A stretch of 64,000 nt of DNA, from assembly GCA_029204225.1 (NCBI GenBank), contig CM055111.1, positions 44,617,815-44,681,814 of the forward strand, in the 5' to 3' direction. This stretch comes from Diphasiastrum complanatum. Lineage: Eukaryota; Streptophyta; Lycopodiopsida; Lycopodiales; Lycopodiaceae. The translations under genes were made by a program, and so were the position numbers. Below are positions 45,875 to 57,235 of the stretch, piece by piece; position 1 is the stretch's first letter; every line of letters begins with the position of its first letter. Below the pieces are notes generated by a model. That model made no database searches and was not told the DNA's origin. It worked only from the letters and a program-made list of their open reading frames with translations.

Positions 45875-46639
45875 GCTTGAGCACAGAGAGCCTCCATTGT
45901 ACAAGGCAGATGAGCCAGTGTCAGAGGATGATCAGGATGAGGATGACCCCATTCGGATTGTGTTTGCCAGATTAGAGCGGGATGAGGCATATGATACAGG
46001 TGTTGGGCACACGCCTAGAGCAGGGGTCACAGGTGCATCACGTGGTAGAGGTGGGACACATGCCACAGATTATACCGGGAGACGGGCAAGACACACAGGA
46101 GGGGCCAGTGGCATACCTTCTTATGTTGATATGATGGAGGAGGCTCTTGATAGGGGGCAGAGTGATTTGGGTTTACCTTCCGCAGCTGCTTGGATGCGTG
46201 CATCACACAACCATAAGCACTTCTATGACAGCACACCAAAGGAGTCACCAGATGACTTTGATTGTACTGATTGGGAGGCCATGCAGGGTCCGCATGGTGC
46301 ACAGGATGAGGCACGAGATGATCCAGAGGATGGTGCACATGATGAGTCCCATAGCCCAGAGCATTTGTGTTCGGATGCCCAGCTGGACGACTTGATTGCA
46401 GACTTGGATTCAAAGACCCAGCAGATGCCGAGCGTCAGGGCGCCCCCATCCTCTCTAGCCAGCATGCCCTACATAGAGCCTCAGCCAGAGCAGCTACATG
46501 AGGTGCCTGCAGTTCCTCCAGATCCTGAGGAGGGTGTATGTGCGCCGCACAACACCTCCAGTGCCACCGATATCGTTGAGGCCTGCAGCCCCTTCATCGC
46601 CATCCACTTTTGCAGCAGCAGGTCTCCATGGCAGGCCAC

Positions 46640-46750
46640 CATCAGTGGCAGCACCCACAGCACATCCTCCTCCATTGGCAGCACCCACGGCACGGGCTCC
46701 TCCTTTGGCAGCACCCACAGCACCGGCTCCTCCTTTGGCAGGACCCAGGA
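46640..46750. repeat. About 33-bp tandem repeats, Pro/Ala coding
   Basis: Units of the form GGCAGCACCCAC(A/G)GCAC plus CTCCTCC(A/T)TT occur about four times. In one frame they encode PPLAAPTA units. Confidence 0.8.
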
Positions 46751-47337
46751 TGTACCAGTACCATCCACCGCAGCGCCCCTTTCAGTACTTATCGCCGCTG
46801 TACTTGCCTTCTGCAGGGACGGCCCCTCCACATCCAGTTCCTCCACCAGTAGCAGGCCCACAGGCACACACTCCTCAGACCTATCCTCCACTATCAGCTG
46901 CACAAGGACACCCATCTTTGGCTACTCTATCTCAGTCGGCCGCAGCTTGGGCCCAGCGTAGTCAGCCAGTGATCTGCATGGGGTTGATGAGACATTGACG
47001 GCTCCCCTCGTCCGCAAGAGGCCAGGAAGGCGCAAGGGTGCACCGAACAAGAAAGGCAGGGCACAAAAACTGCCAGAAAAGAGAGGACAACCTCGCAGGG
47101 CTCCAGTTGCTGGTAGAGGTGCAGTATTACAGCCAGGTGCAGCAGGTGTTGTTGGTTAAGCCTGCTTGGGGGCTGATGCGAAGGCAGATTGGAAGGATGA
47201 GGATGAGGATGACGAGTCTTCCCCCTCGGATACACAGCCCATGCCAGTACCAGACAAGCATAGATATCAGTTGCGAGAGTCAGCTCGAGGCCCTGAGTTG
47301 TCTCCAAAGCATTCATCTGAGTTTGAGGCAGAGCATT

Positions 47338-47838
47338 GATTGTAGCTCTGTCATTTTATTTTCAACAGTTTGATATCATGTTCCATGTTTGGCGACCAGA
47401 TGGTCGAACACTGTATTCAGACCATTTTTCATATTATATTTAGTGTTGGACGTATTCTATTCACTGCACAATGTGTATTTGTCAATTTGTAATTGTGATG
47501 TTCTACTTGCAGGTTTACTTCAAACGGTGTGTGCATGTTTTCAATTAGTTTTCACTACAGAGATTGAGAGCATATGCAGAACACAGAAATACAACCCCCC
47601 TGATTGCATTTCATAAAGACATACATCAGATTGCAATACACAAGGCACGCATTGCACAAAAAACACACCGTACATTAATTGATCAGATGTATCAAAATTA
47701 CAATACGTATTCCCACTGCATACGGCTGGGGCTATTCGTTACACTATGCTAGACACTAAATGTTGCCTCATCTACTGATGAACATTACATAACAACAGTC
47801 AGCCACATATGGCTAGACCCCATCTATGCTAAACATTC
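47338..47838. other. Spacer between convergent hAT genes
   Basis: 500 bp of AT-rich sequence between the transposase stop (+) and the stop of the small - strand gene. It should hold both 3' UTRs. No element motif is visible. Confidence 0.5.
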
Positions 47839-48183
47839 CTATGGATCCTCCACTGACTCCTCGCCCTCGTCAGGAGCATTGTTATGTCGCTCTCGCTCTG
47901 CCTCCCGGTTAGCCCGAGCTGCCTCCTGGTCAGCCCGACATCTGGCCGCCCTTTCCCTGACCATGATGAGCTGCCATCGTGTGAAGTTCATTCCGATCTG
48001 CTCATCCAAATCCAACTCGAGAGCGGGGGTGGGGGCCACAGCGGGGGCGGGGATCTGCAGCTCTGGGTGTCTTTGTCGAGTCTCTCGTAGCATCTCTGCA
48101 ATGTCTGCCTCTTGCTTCCGATGTCTTTCGTTGTGCCTTTGAACATCTTCCTCGAGCTTCCTCCTGGCTTCGCCCTCCGCCAT
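47839..48183 (-). CDS. Second hAT-borne gene: 114-residue charged coiled-coil protein, function unknown
   Basis: MAEGEARRKLEEDVQRHN opens an intact frame ending GEESVEDP. Residues 1-40 and 70-105 are rich in Arg, Glu, Gln and Ala with heptad-like spacing, suggesting two helices. Between them lies a Pro/Ala linker (LQIPAPAVAPTPALELDLDE) and a conserved-looking FTRWQLIMVRERA. The gene lies inside hAT copy 2, convergent with the transposase, with a TATA-like box about 190 bp upstream. I do not recognise the family. Possibilities are an accessory transposition protein or a captured host fragment. Charge-biased frames can arise by chance in GC-rich DNA, so it needs a second copy to confirm. Confidence 0.55.
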   Translation of the reverse strand: MAEGEARRKLEEDVQRHNERHRKQEADIAEMLRETRQRHPELQIPAPAVAPTPALELDLDEQIGMNFTRWQLIMVRERAARCRADQEAARANREAERERHNNAPDEGEESVEDP

Positions 48184-48189
48184 CTCACG

Positions 48190-48365
48190 ACACCCTGTTG
48201 CTCGAAGCCTCTCAATGGCTCTCTCACAACCTCCCTCTCACAGCCTCTCACTCGGTCTGTGACACAACCTCTCACAATGTCTCTCTCTCACAGCCTCTCA
48301 CTAGCTCTCCCTCGCAGCCTCTCACAATGCCTCTCACAGCCTCTCACTGGCTCTCTCAGTGTCTC
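48190..48365. repeat. CTCTCACAGCCTCTCACT degenerate tandem repeats
   Basis: Units of about 18-22 bp built on CAGCCTCTCACT and CACAATG(T/C)CTCTC recur about eight times. They lie in the 5' leader of the small - strand gene. Confidence 0.8.
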
Positions 48366-48372
48366 GTGAGTG

Positions 48373-48383
48373 CCTATTTAACC
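48373..48383 (-). promoter_or_regulatory. TATA-like box of the small hAT gene
   Basis: The - strand reads GGTTAAATAGG, in GC-richer surroundings, about 190 bp upstream of the ATG at 48183. Confidence 0.45.
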
Positions 48384-48419
48384 CCACAGCATGTTTCCCA
48401 ATTTGCTTTTGTTGATGAT

Positions 48420-48840
48420 CCCATGTGCTACTGTACCTTCCCCATGTATTGCTCGCCCACATGCTACAGTCCGATTGGGTCCATGGTCTGCTCCTCCACA
48501 GTGCCCATGTGACGGTGTACCTGTCTGGATGTATTGCTCCCCCACATGCTGCACTCCGATTGGGTCCATGGTCTGCTCCTCCACAGTGCCCATGTGCTAC
48601 TGTACATGCCCCATGTATTGCTCCCCCACATGCTGCACTCCGATTGGGTCCATGGTCTGCTCCTCCACAGTGGCCATGTGCTACTGTACTTGCCCCATGT
48701 ATTGCTCCCCCACATGCTGCACTCTGATTGGATCCATGGTCTGCTCCACCACAGCGCCCATGTGACGGTGTACTTGTCCGGATTTGCTACCCCCCCCACA
48801 TGCTGCACTCCCATTGACCACCAGGTCTGCTCTCCCACAG
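48420..48840. repeat. About 85-bp tandem repeat, five copies
   Basis: Units contain CCATGTGCTACTGTAC, then CCCATGTATTGCTCCCCCAC, ATGCTGCACTCCGATTGGGT, and CCATGGTCTGCTCCTCCACAG. Starts are near 48421, 48504, 48589, 48673 and 48757. Two units have a GACGGTGTAC variant. Long chance frames run through them in several phases. Located between the small gene's promoter and the element's right end. Confidence 0.9.
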
Positions 48841-48977
48841 TGCCCCCAGTACAGTCCCCCTGTACAGTAACATCTTTTTTCTAAACCGTAGCCCTTTTTT
48901 TCCTAAATTTTTTACCTAGTTTTAGCCTGTTAAAAGGGGTTTCTTTTTTTTTAATAATAAAAGATATTATTTTTGTG

Positions 48978-49066
48978 GTGCCACCCTGCTACCGCTGGTC
49001 TGAGGGCGGCACCATAACCGCGGTACCACCATTATGGTACCGCGGTACCATAATGGCGGTACCACG
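48978..49066. repeat. Palindromic right subterminal region
   Basis: Contains ACCGCGGTACCACC, ATTATGGTACCGCGGTACCA and GGCGGTACCACGTG. The 18-bp TATGGTACCGCGGTACCATA is a perfect palindrome. The character matches the left end, though the two are not simple mirror copies. Confidence 0.78.
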
Positions 49067-49073
49067 TGCCACT

Positions 49074-49081
49074 ATGCTTCA
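49074..49081. repeat. Right 8-bp target-site duplication of hAT copy 2
   Basis: ATGCTTCA, identical to 36788-36795. Confidence 0.75.
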
Positions 49082-51065
49082 ACATGCAAAATCACTATAA
49101 GCAAGTTTGCAATGTTTCGATTGGCCGCAATAAGTGCATTTCCTTCAATCAATGAAGCAAGCATAAAATCTGGGTGATGCATATGTGCTATATGACTATC
49201 CTCACATACATTTTGATGAGATTAAACACAATAAAAAACAGTTCAAAAAACAAACCATGTTAATTAGTATGAATCAATTTTGTAAGGAGACATTTTAAAG
49301 TTTCACTTGTATCTCAATCTTTTGGTTGCTACTCTACTCTTTGCATTATGAAGAAAAGACATTGGTTGAGCAATCTAAAATTCATCATATCATTAACATG
49401 CTCTTTGTTTTCATTCAATAAATTCTAAAGAACACTATCAACAAGAAAATTGACTTATAAAGGTACTTTCAAAGCACAAGTTCCAAACGCATATTATGCA
49501 TGAAAGTCATTAGCTTTCATGAAATATGATCAAAAAGAGGTTCAGATTCCATCGTAGTCCTTGGATCTCACGCAAATGGAAACAATCTTATGGAGAGCTA
49601 GAAAAAAAACTTCAAGGGGATAGTAGGGGAAAAGAAGCCAAGTTAATTCTTATGGTACTTCAATAAAAGCTCGTGAACTCTTGTTTAAGGACGTTCGAAG
49701 GATGCCGAGTCATCAAGGTGACTCAAGGTTAGACTCAAGGATTGAATGCCACTTCCACTAGACATGGTTGAGCACGCATAATGGGTAGCTGTATCTTATT
49801 CACAATGCTTTTAAGGACGAGAAGCTTGGAAGGCTTGGTTGAGGACTGGAAAGTGCATTATTGCAACTTGACTAGCGAGCTAACTTGCTACTTAATGATT
49901 TTCTCACGAGTTCATAATGGAAGCTACTAAACAGTGAAAAGGGTTCAATTTTCAAACAAAACATGCATATTTGTTTTCCAATAGCAATCATGAATTCTTG
50001 CCGGTAAAAACCAGGTGGGTATATTGTCACAATGAGAATTTTGACATGATGCGTTCATTCATTCCATGGTCACGAGAGTTTCTTGTAAAGAGGCCTTGTG
50101 CATAGATGTGGATGAGAAATCCAAATGGAGAAACTACTGAAGCTGTATGCACGCTGAAAGAACTTCTACAAATACTCTGGTAAACGACTACAAAACAAAT
50201 CACCATAAGAGAACACGGACAAGGTAAGATTACACAACTTGGCAGGCAAGCCACTAAATGTGTGGATAGCAGAGATACCAATCATATAAAGGGGTCTACA
50301 ATCTGGCATATTCTTAAGCCAACGCACAAGAGAAACCAATACCATAATGACAGTCTAGAAGAATTAATTCCCCAGGCATGAAAGCGGCATGACAGGCCTC
50401 TCTCTGCAATGTCATTCTGGCCTCATGTGCTACGAAATTGTGACATTGTAATCTTATCACGAGACCACAAGGAAGACAAAATCTGGGCCTTTGAACTGAT
50501 GATCAACAAATATGGTATATGTGGTCAAGTGCAAGACTGCATCACCTACCATAGATTACATAAGAGGATTTGCAAGTTCGTAAGCAATTAAAAAAGTGAA
50601 AAACGCTACAACAAGTAGGGCCTCTCAATCTTTATAGACGAAAGTTGTAACTGACACAAGCAAACGAGTTTGAATTATCTCCATCCCATAGATTAAATTG
50701 AGATTAGATAAGCCCAATGAGAAGCATACCTTCGTGCAGACGATTAGATGAAAGAGAGAATCGTAGTTGTAACCATTTGCTGATTATGTTTTGTGAATCT
50801 GTTAGGCCTACCTTTTCTTGTCAGCGGTGGCAAACAATCAGAATTGCAGATTTGAAGCTAAGCTCCGCTTAAAGAGTCAGATGTGTGTTTGCCTTTCGAG
50901 TCATGCTTCTTTTTCTCAGTCATGCTGCTTTGTTTATGGCAATAAAGATCACTTTATGTGAAAACTCTGATGCAAGAGAGGTAGTCCAGCTTGTGTTCAT
51001 ATGTTGGTAACTTCTCTTCTAAGCTGCTGTTACGCACCTCCTTTTTTATGTTAAATCTCTCCAAG
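49082..51065. other. No gene seen; includes the NPH3 3' flank
   Basis: AT-rich intergenic sequence between hAT copy 2 and the NPH3 stop codon. Short frames only. The last few hundred bases should contain the NPH3 3' UTR on the - strand. Confidence 0.45.
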
Positions 51066-54000
51066 TCAGTGAGAATTGCAAATTTGAGGCTTAATCTTGC
51101 AACCAAACTTGCTAGAAACTTTTGCCAAAGAACTAAAAGTGATCTTTCCTTTTCCAAGTTTCTCAATTTTTTCCCTCATGTTTGTGCACTCTTTCTCCAG
51201 CTCATTCACACGAGACACCATCCTGTCCATATCAACCTTCAGAATTTGGTTCTCATGAACCACATGTCCCCAACTATCTCCTCTCAAGGTCGAATGAGCT
51301 CCTTGAGCACCTTCATTGACAAGACTAGAGCGTGTTGGCCTTGTGCTGTCAACATTGTCAGCCACTAGGAAACAACCTGCTATAGCTGTACGAAGCTGTA
51401 GCTGTTCAAAGAACAGAACCTGAACCACTACTCTCAGAGGTAGCCTTTCATTTTGTGCAGCATGAGTGCATGCCTCGATAGAAAGCTTCTGACAATCCAT
51501 AATTCTACAGAGCCTTTCTCGTTCAGTCTCTGAAAGCCAAGGATGAGCCTGGAACAAAATCCACAGGTAATGTGAGCAATTCTCAGTCAAAACAATCTGC
51601 AAAGATGGAGGCATTCAAAATTAAAGGAATCAAACAGAGATAGAGAGATATGGGAGAAAAGGAGAGTGAGATGCGGACTTTCAAGTAGATATCAATTGCT
51701 CTATAGAGCCCATCATCCAGAAGCCTTGAGTATTCTGGCAGAGATTCTGCCAGTGACTGAAACTTGGTAGGTTTCAAATTTCCATCAGGAGCAACTTCTG
51801 CAACATATGCATCTATTAGCTTTGCCACAATCATTATAGGACTCAGTGAAGGTGATCCCATCAATGGTCCTTCCTCAAAGGATTGAATAGAAGAGGAAGA
51901 TGGTCCAGGTCTCTGATCTAGCATGAGGAAATGGTCCAAGATTCGCTGCACCGTATCCATGTCATAAAGGGTTTCCACGGTGTATGAATAATTAGGCAGG
52001 AGCAAATCGTCAAGTGTAGCCTGCTCTAGTTGAACACCAATTCGCCTTTCCAAGCTGTTCTTGCAGTCCAGACTAGCATTGAGAATTTTTGCCAGGCGCA
52101 GAAGTCCAAACAAAAATTTAGTTGGAGTCACACCTTTCTGGAGAGGTAGAAGACTCTCAATGGCCTCTAATAAAATTCTTTGATCACTTTCAGAAGGAGT
52201 AGAAGCAAAGGGGACAATGGCCCCCAGATTTCCACTTTCAACACCGTCTTGCCTTCTGTTGAGGCCAGGAAGCGTCCTCTTTGCATAATACATCAATGCT
52301 CCAGCAATTATCTCAGGTCGCAAACCTTTTGCAACCATTGCAGAGATTAGTTTCTCATAAAGAGGAAGATTAAGAACTGAAGCATCTTCGTACCACCAAT
52401 CTGAACGAGAATTTCGTGGCCTTGCTCCAGTATTGATACCATTCCACAGAACACTGCCACCAGGACTCTGCATAGAGCCATGGTGATTTAGAATTGGCCA
52501 CCCAAATAAGCTAGGATCTGTGCAAGCCTTTATGGCAATAGAGTCCACACACTTTTTGACTATCTGAAGGTGTTCTGCTTCTGGCATCAGTGCCTCGCAA
52601 CTTTTAAGAGCTCGTATTGAGTCCTTCCAACTTCGAAGGACAACATGATTGAAAAAGTTGTCAGTTTTGGCAATAAGATTTCCTTCACCAAACTCTTCTG
52701 TCATCTCGAGATATTCTGCCGCACACCGTAAAGCAACCAGGTTGGCTGCCGTCAGCTCAATTTTCACACCGTAGCAAAACTTGGCTGCAAGCTCGAAAGC
52801 ATCTGTTCCTCCCGGAATATCAAGCAAGTCAATGTGGCACACCCCATCATCATCTTCTGATGATTCATCTACCAGAGTTGAGAGCTTACCGCTCCTTGAA
52901 ATGAGAGGAAACTGAAAGAACAGTATGACGGATTAGCCAAGGCTTGTGTGATTGATGACAGCAAAATCAACATATTACAGTGCTTGGCTAGCTGACATGG
53001 TGAACTGAATCTTATTACTAGCTGACATGGTGAACTGAAAAATAAATTTGTATTCTTGCAAGTTAGATAAATAGATAAGAGTCATATGCAAAATGCGAAC
53101 AGAGTATTTTGAACTAAAAACAGACAATACTTTCTTTGAACAGGCTGGTAATGTACTCCATATGTGTCTTGCACAAAGAATGACCATACGGCTAGCAACC
53201 ACAGATAAAAGTCATGAAACTGTTTGTATTAAGTAGCATATCCCAGCAGCCAAAGAGTGTGACAACGTGCCCAAAACCCCAGCTTTTGGAGCATAATCTT
53301 CCTTTGATGGCACTCTTTGCTGTTCTGCTCTGCTAAATCTTGTTCAAATCTTGTTTAATAGAGCAATTGAATACCCAAGCCTTCTTTAAGGGGTCATGAA
53401 TGATCGTTGCTAATAAAATGCAATGTATCACAGTTGTTTTGTGTTGTCATGGACAGTCACTAGGACTTTGCATATTATTACTGTTTTTAAAATAATTTCA
53501 ACGAATCTCGAATCCTTGGCTTATGAATCTATTTGCATCAGTTTGGATTTGAATTTTTAATTCACAAATTGTGAAATTCCCAACTCGTTATTCTACATAT
53601 GTTTGAAATCTTGATATCTTTTCAGGAATTTTTACAATAGTTTGGCAAGAGCTCTATTCGAAGTTCTCGAATTTCTTTCAAATTTCCTGGGAATTAATGT
53701 TTTCCAAATTTTCTGATTCTTTCAGTAACCGAAGACATTTGCTGTTGCTCCACATAATTATAATGCAGCAGACAATCATGTGTGAAATATTAATCAAGTC
53801 TTCATTTAGTGCAAAAGATACTCAATTGATCTTTACTCGGCATTTCTATTGCAGCTTCCAATGGGTGTCTCCACCACTTTGCTAGCAGACGGCCATGCCC
53901 TATCCAGCGTACACAAAAGCATTTAGACATATTGCTGCCTTTCGCACTACCCTCCTGTTTCCTCACAAGGACAGCAAATTGATGTTTTCCTCTTCCAATG

Positions 54001-56240
54001 GGACCACTGCCAGCAAGATCTACGACTTCTTAAAAACCAAGCAAGAACAATCAAGGACATAACCATTCTATCAGCACATTCAAGGCAATTGAGGGCACTG
54101 CTTCCACTACCTTCGTTGACTGTAATTTTTCATGGCCAACCAAGCTCCTGCCTCACAATCTAGTGCAAGATACACCCATTTTCCATAGTATATATACGCA
54201 TCCACCCTTTAAGGAAAACTTGTAGTCGAATAATGTGTGCCGCCTCTTTCAGGAAAAAAATAAACTAATGCTACCTTACCTTGTACTGCTGAAAACTGAG
54301 GACAACATGTTTTGTGGGCCTGTGATGGGTTGCAATCAGACAATGCAACAATGGTAAACACTAGAAAGCGCATCAATGAACAAAGTAAGAATGACGTAAA
54401 TTCTAGAAGAATTAGCACCATCATGCTTTATAACTTCACTATCATGGCTCCACACATCAAACTACAAAAATCGTACTGATGGAGCCTCACCTTCGCAAAA
54501 GACTGTACATCCTCTCAGGAGTCAGAACCACATTCAAAAGACTGTACCTACTCTCAGGAGTCAGAACCACATTCAATCTTAACACATTCCAAAAACTGAC
54601 AAATAAGAACTTCAGTTTCACTAGGATGCCATGTACAATTGCTTTGCTTCTCTGTTTACATCAGCTCTATTGAGATTAATTCTTTGAAAGATTGCTTGTA
54701 ACTAACTAATCGTCATCAATTACTATAATGCATGTTCTGAATGGCATCATGGCCTGCAAAATTCAGGTGCTTCCCTATTACACTCCTCTTGATATAACTA
54801 GCTATGAAGATGTGTTTCGAATAGAATAGCCAAGATTCAAGTAGTAAGGAACAAAATTGCCAACATACTTCCGCAATCCCCATATACCTCATATAGCCAT
54901 ACCTGTATTTCAAACTGAATATATGATTTGAAAAAAATTTATGCATACTTCAATCTAAGAGTGTTTGTGGTTGCTTGTTTATCATGTATCATCTTAGCTC
55001 AAAATTGGACTTTACAGGTGGTGTTGTAGTGAGCTTTATGTATTCATTCTTAGTTTTCTAGGTAGTAGGTTTTTTCTAAAGCTAAGATTTTTATGAGCAT
55101 TAGTCAGGTTCGGTCTGGTACACTCGAACTGTGTGCCTTCCTCCCATACATGTCAAGATGTCCCTCACGAATATTGTACGGTTGTTCATATGGATGTGTT
55201 CCATACGATTATTTTTTAGGGCTATCACTTCTTTGTCAAGATTAAGATTTCCAAACCTTGTGTAGATGAAACATCGTATTCCCCACTCCAATAACGACAT
55301 CACTTGGTAGTCCTGTAGTGCAAAACCTGAAATCAACGCATGACAAAACAGAAACTTATGAGGATACAAGAAACAAAGATCATGAGCAAGAATCATTTAT
55401 TATAACCATGAGAATAAGCAGATCAAAGAATATTGTTCTGTTACATTAGACATCTCAGCAACTTCAATATTTAGAATGAAGATAGTATGGCTCATAAAAT
55501 ATTATTTGGTACTTAAGTGGTGTGTTGGTGGTGTTAAGGCCTCCTTTCCTCTCTAGAAATCAACAGTTTGATTCCAATCAGCCGCATAAAGAGAAATCAA
55601 CAAGAAGAAGAAAATATGTCACGACTCCTTTACAAAAAATCTGGATCTAAATCGTAGAAAAAACGTTGACTTCAGCCTTTACCGTGGTTCAAAGATTGCA
55701 TGAGGCTTAAGTGCACTATATGCCTGATACGCTCAGGTAAAAATCAACAGTAACTATGTCGATGTTAAGAGAGAGCTAAAAAAAGGATGGAGATATAGAT
55801 CTAATATAGATAAACGAAGACGAGAAATGTAGAGCAGACTTTATTAAAACATGTTTCCATTACAAATTATACGGTTCCAAGGTGTAAAAGCTTGTATGAG
55901 GATTATGTGCACATAAATCTTATACGGTGAAACTGCGGTATAAAAAAGATGCAACAAGATTGAAAAGACAGATCCAAGGTAACAAAAGAAATATAGAGCA
56001 TATTTCGTTAAAGCATGTTCCCTTAACAAGTTATCCAGATCTATATCATAATTCTAATACACTCAGGTAAAACTACAGTAACTGAGGTAAAACAGATGGG
56101 AAAATAGATGTAAAAGGTGAGACGTGTACAGCAGCTTTCATTAGAAAATATTTCGTGAAGGAGGTGGTTAGAAGACTTTACCAAGAGTGACCTCTTTTTT
56201 GAAAGCCATCAGCCTGAGAACCTATCTTCTCACATTCCAT
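51066..56240 (-). CDS. BTB/POZ and NPH3 domain protein, At1g30440-like, four exons
   Basis: Exons, 5' to 3' on the - strand: 56240-56182, 55326-55257, 52911-51679, 51548-51066. Phases join exactly (2, 0, 0), with GT-AG introns of 855, 2345 and 130 bp, giving 614 residues. N-terminus [20 protein letters not shown] leads into [16 protein letters not shown] and [15 protein letters not shown] (BTB, residues about 20-125, with [12 protein letters not shown]). The NPH3 domain (about 205-475) has [80 protein letters not shown] and [20 protein letters not shown]-terminal coiled coil ([16 protein letters not shown]) follows. Family members bind CUL3 through BTB and act in phototropin or PIN/auxin signalling near the plasma membrane. 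The match to At1g30440 includes [20 protein letters not shown]. The C-terminus is shorter than in Arabidopsis. Confidence 0.94.
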
Positions 56241-56739
56241 CTCTAATCTGAAATGTTATGGTAGTCGTTATCTCAAACAAATACTTCTATCTCTGTGAGC
56301 TGCACTTGTTTCGAAGAACTTTTTTTGATCATTTTTCTTTTTATTTTTGACAGACTACTGCGTTCCTTGTCTCCTCTTCCTCTGGTTTCTGAGGATATAT
56401 TTATTAGTGGACTGGGAGGTCCAAGGATCAATGAGCCTGAAAAGGACCTCACGGACCTGAAAGGAAGGTATTGAGCAAATCTCTCAGAATACGGAAAAGG
56501 AAAATCGAGAGCTCTACAGAAGAACGCTTAGATGAAGCTCCGCTGAGATCAGATCAGATGACAATGCCAGTTCAGTATCACAAAGAGAAAATGCAGCACG
56601 AGCGCCGTGAGGCTAGGCCAAAGCGAGATAGAAAACTCCACGTGGGGAGTATGTGATAGCTAAGACCCGGCAAAATGCTGCAAAGGTTTCAAAAGTTAAA
56701 TAACAGAGGCGCTACTGATCAAAGAAGCGGAAAAGTTGA
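56241..56739 (-). other. Probable NPH3 5' UTR or upstream region
   Basis: Sequence directly upstream of the ATG at 56240. A TTTCAG before ATTAGAG (about 56251-56256 on the - strand) could be the acceptor of a 5' UTR intron. No TATA box can be assigned with confidence. Confidence 0.4.
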
Positions 56740-57235
56740 GCATTATAGATCCAAAAAGTTCAAACAAAGAATAATTTCTATATCAGAGATGGAAGGAAGA
56801 AGCAACATTGTTATGTCAGAAGCAGAAAGCGAAAGCAGGCCCATCACCATAGCGTCAAAGGAACAAACAAGTTGATCAAATATAGATCCAAAAAAGTTCT
56901 AAATATAATAATATTCTGATAATATTAGAAATGGCACTATTGTATGGCAAAATCAGGCAGAGCACGATTGCTTCAAGCAACAGCCGAGCTAATCATCAGA
57001 CAGAGAAAGTTCAAACCGGTGTATAAAATCAGAAATGGATGGAAGAAGCGACATCGTAATTCATGAGCAGCAAGCGAAAACAGGCCGATCACGATTGCTT
57101 CAAACCAAAAACCAAGTATAGATCCAGAAAGTTCAACTCAGAACTACTTTCTGAGTAATATCAGAAACGGAAGGAAGACGCAGCATTATTACATCAGAAT
57201 GAAAAAAGAGGCCGATCAGAACTGCTTCACGCCAT
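56740..57235. repeat. Four-unit degenerate tandem repeat, period about 105-135 bp
   Basis: Each unit holds three blocks in order: TATAGATCCA(A/G)AAAGTTC, ATCAGA(G/A)A(T/C)GGAAGGAAGA and CAGGCC(G/C)ATCACGATTGC-like. Block 2 occurs near 56780, 56925, 57028 and 57158; block 3 near 56835, 56950, 57074 and 57207. Located 0.5-1.0 kb upstream of the NPH3 start codon. Confidence 0.75.

Larger units (their letters stand above)
45651..47337 (+). pseudogene. hAT transposase C-terminal extension
   Basis: This continues the transposase reading after the nested gypsy. An Arg/Glu segment is encoded by the GA microsatellite, then an acidic region YKADEPVSEDDQDEDDP and a long Ser/Asp/Gly-rich part to about 46600. 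After a shift comes a Pro/Ala repeat region (PPLAAPTA units, 46640-46745), and after another shift a basic AT-hook-like stretch VRKRPGRRKGAPNKKGR near 47010-47060, an acidic patch, and a stop at 47335-47337. The tail is low-complexity and not conserved in the hAT family as I know it. An AT-hook would bind AT-rich DNA (inference). Confidence 0.7.
36796..49073 (+). mobile_element. hAT-like DNA transposon, copy 2, with nested chromovirus
   Basis: Total 12,278 bp, about 5.9 kb without the nested gypsy. Order: palindromic left end, TA-rich spacer, C-run (36958-36972), transposase gene (+), nested gypsy 39254-45645, transposase C-terminal part (+), convergent small gene (-), two tandem-repeat blocks, palindromic right end. 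Exact 8-bp direct repeats flank it. Terminal inverted repeats are not obvious base for base; the ends share GGTACC/CCGCGG palindromes instead. The BED finger, DUF659 and dimerisation blocks place it in the hAT superfamily. The transposase is broken, so this copy cannot move itself. Confidence 0.85.

Noticed and set aside
45660-45990. Frames of poly-Ser-Leu or poly-Arg-Glu
   Set aside because: Produced by the GA microsatellite; the - strand versions have no other coding evidence. The same applies at 9731-9931 and 33934-34308.
48391-48884. Repetitive Cys/His/Trp-rich frames (about 100-125 codons) in the 85-bp array
   Set aside because: They arise in several phases because the unit has few stops; no start context or domain supports them.
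50409-50591. 60-codon frame near the NPH3 3' flank
   Set aside because: No domain or splice support.
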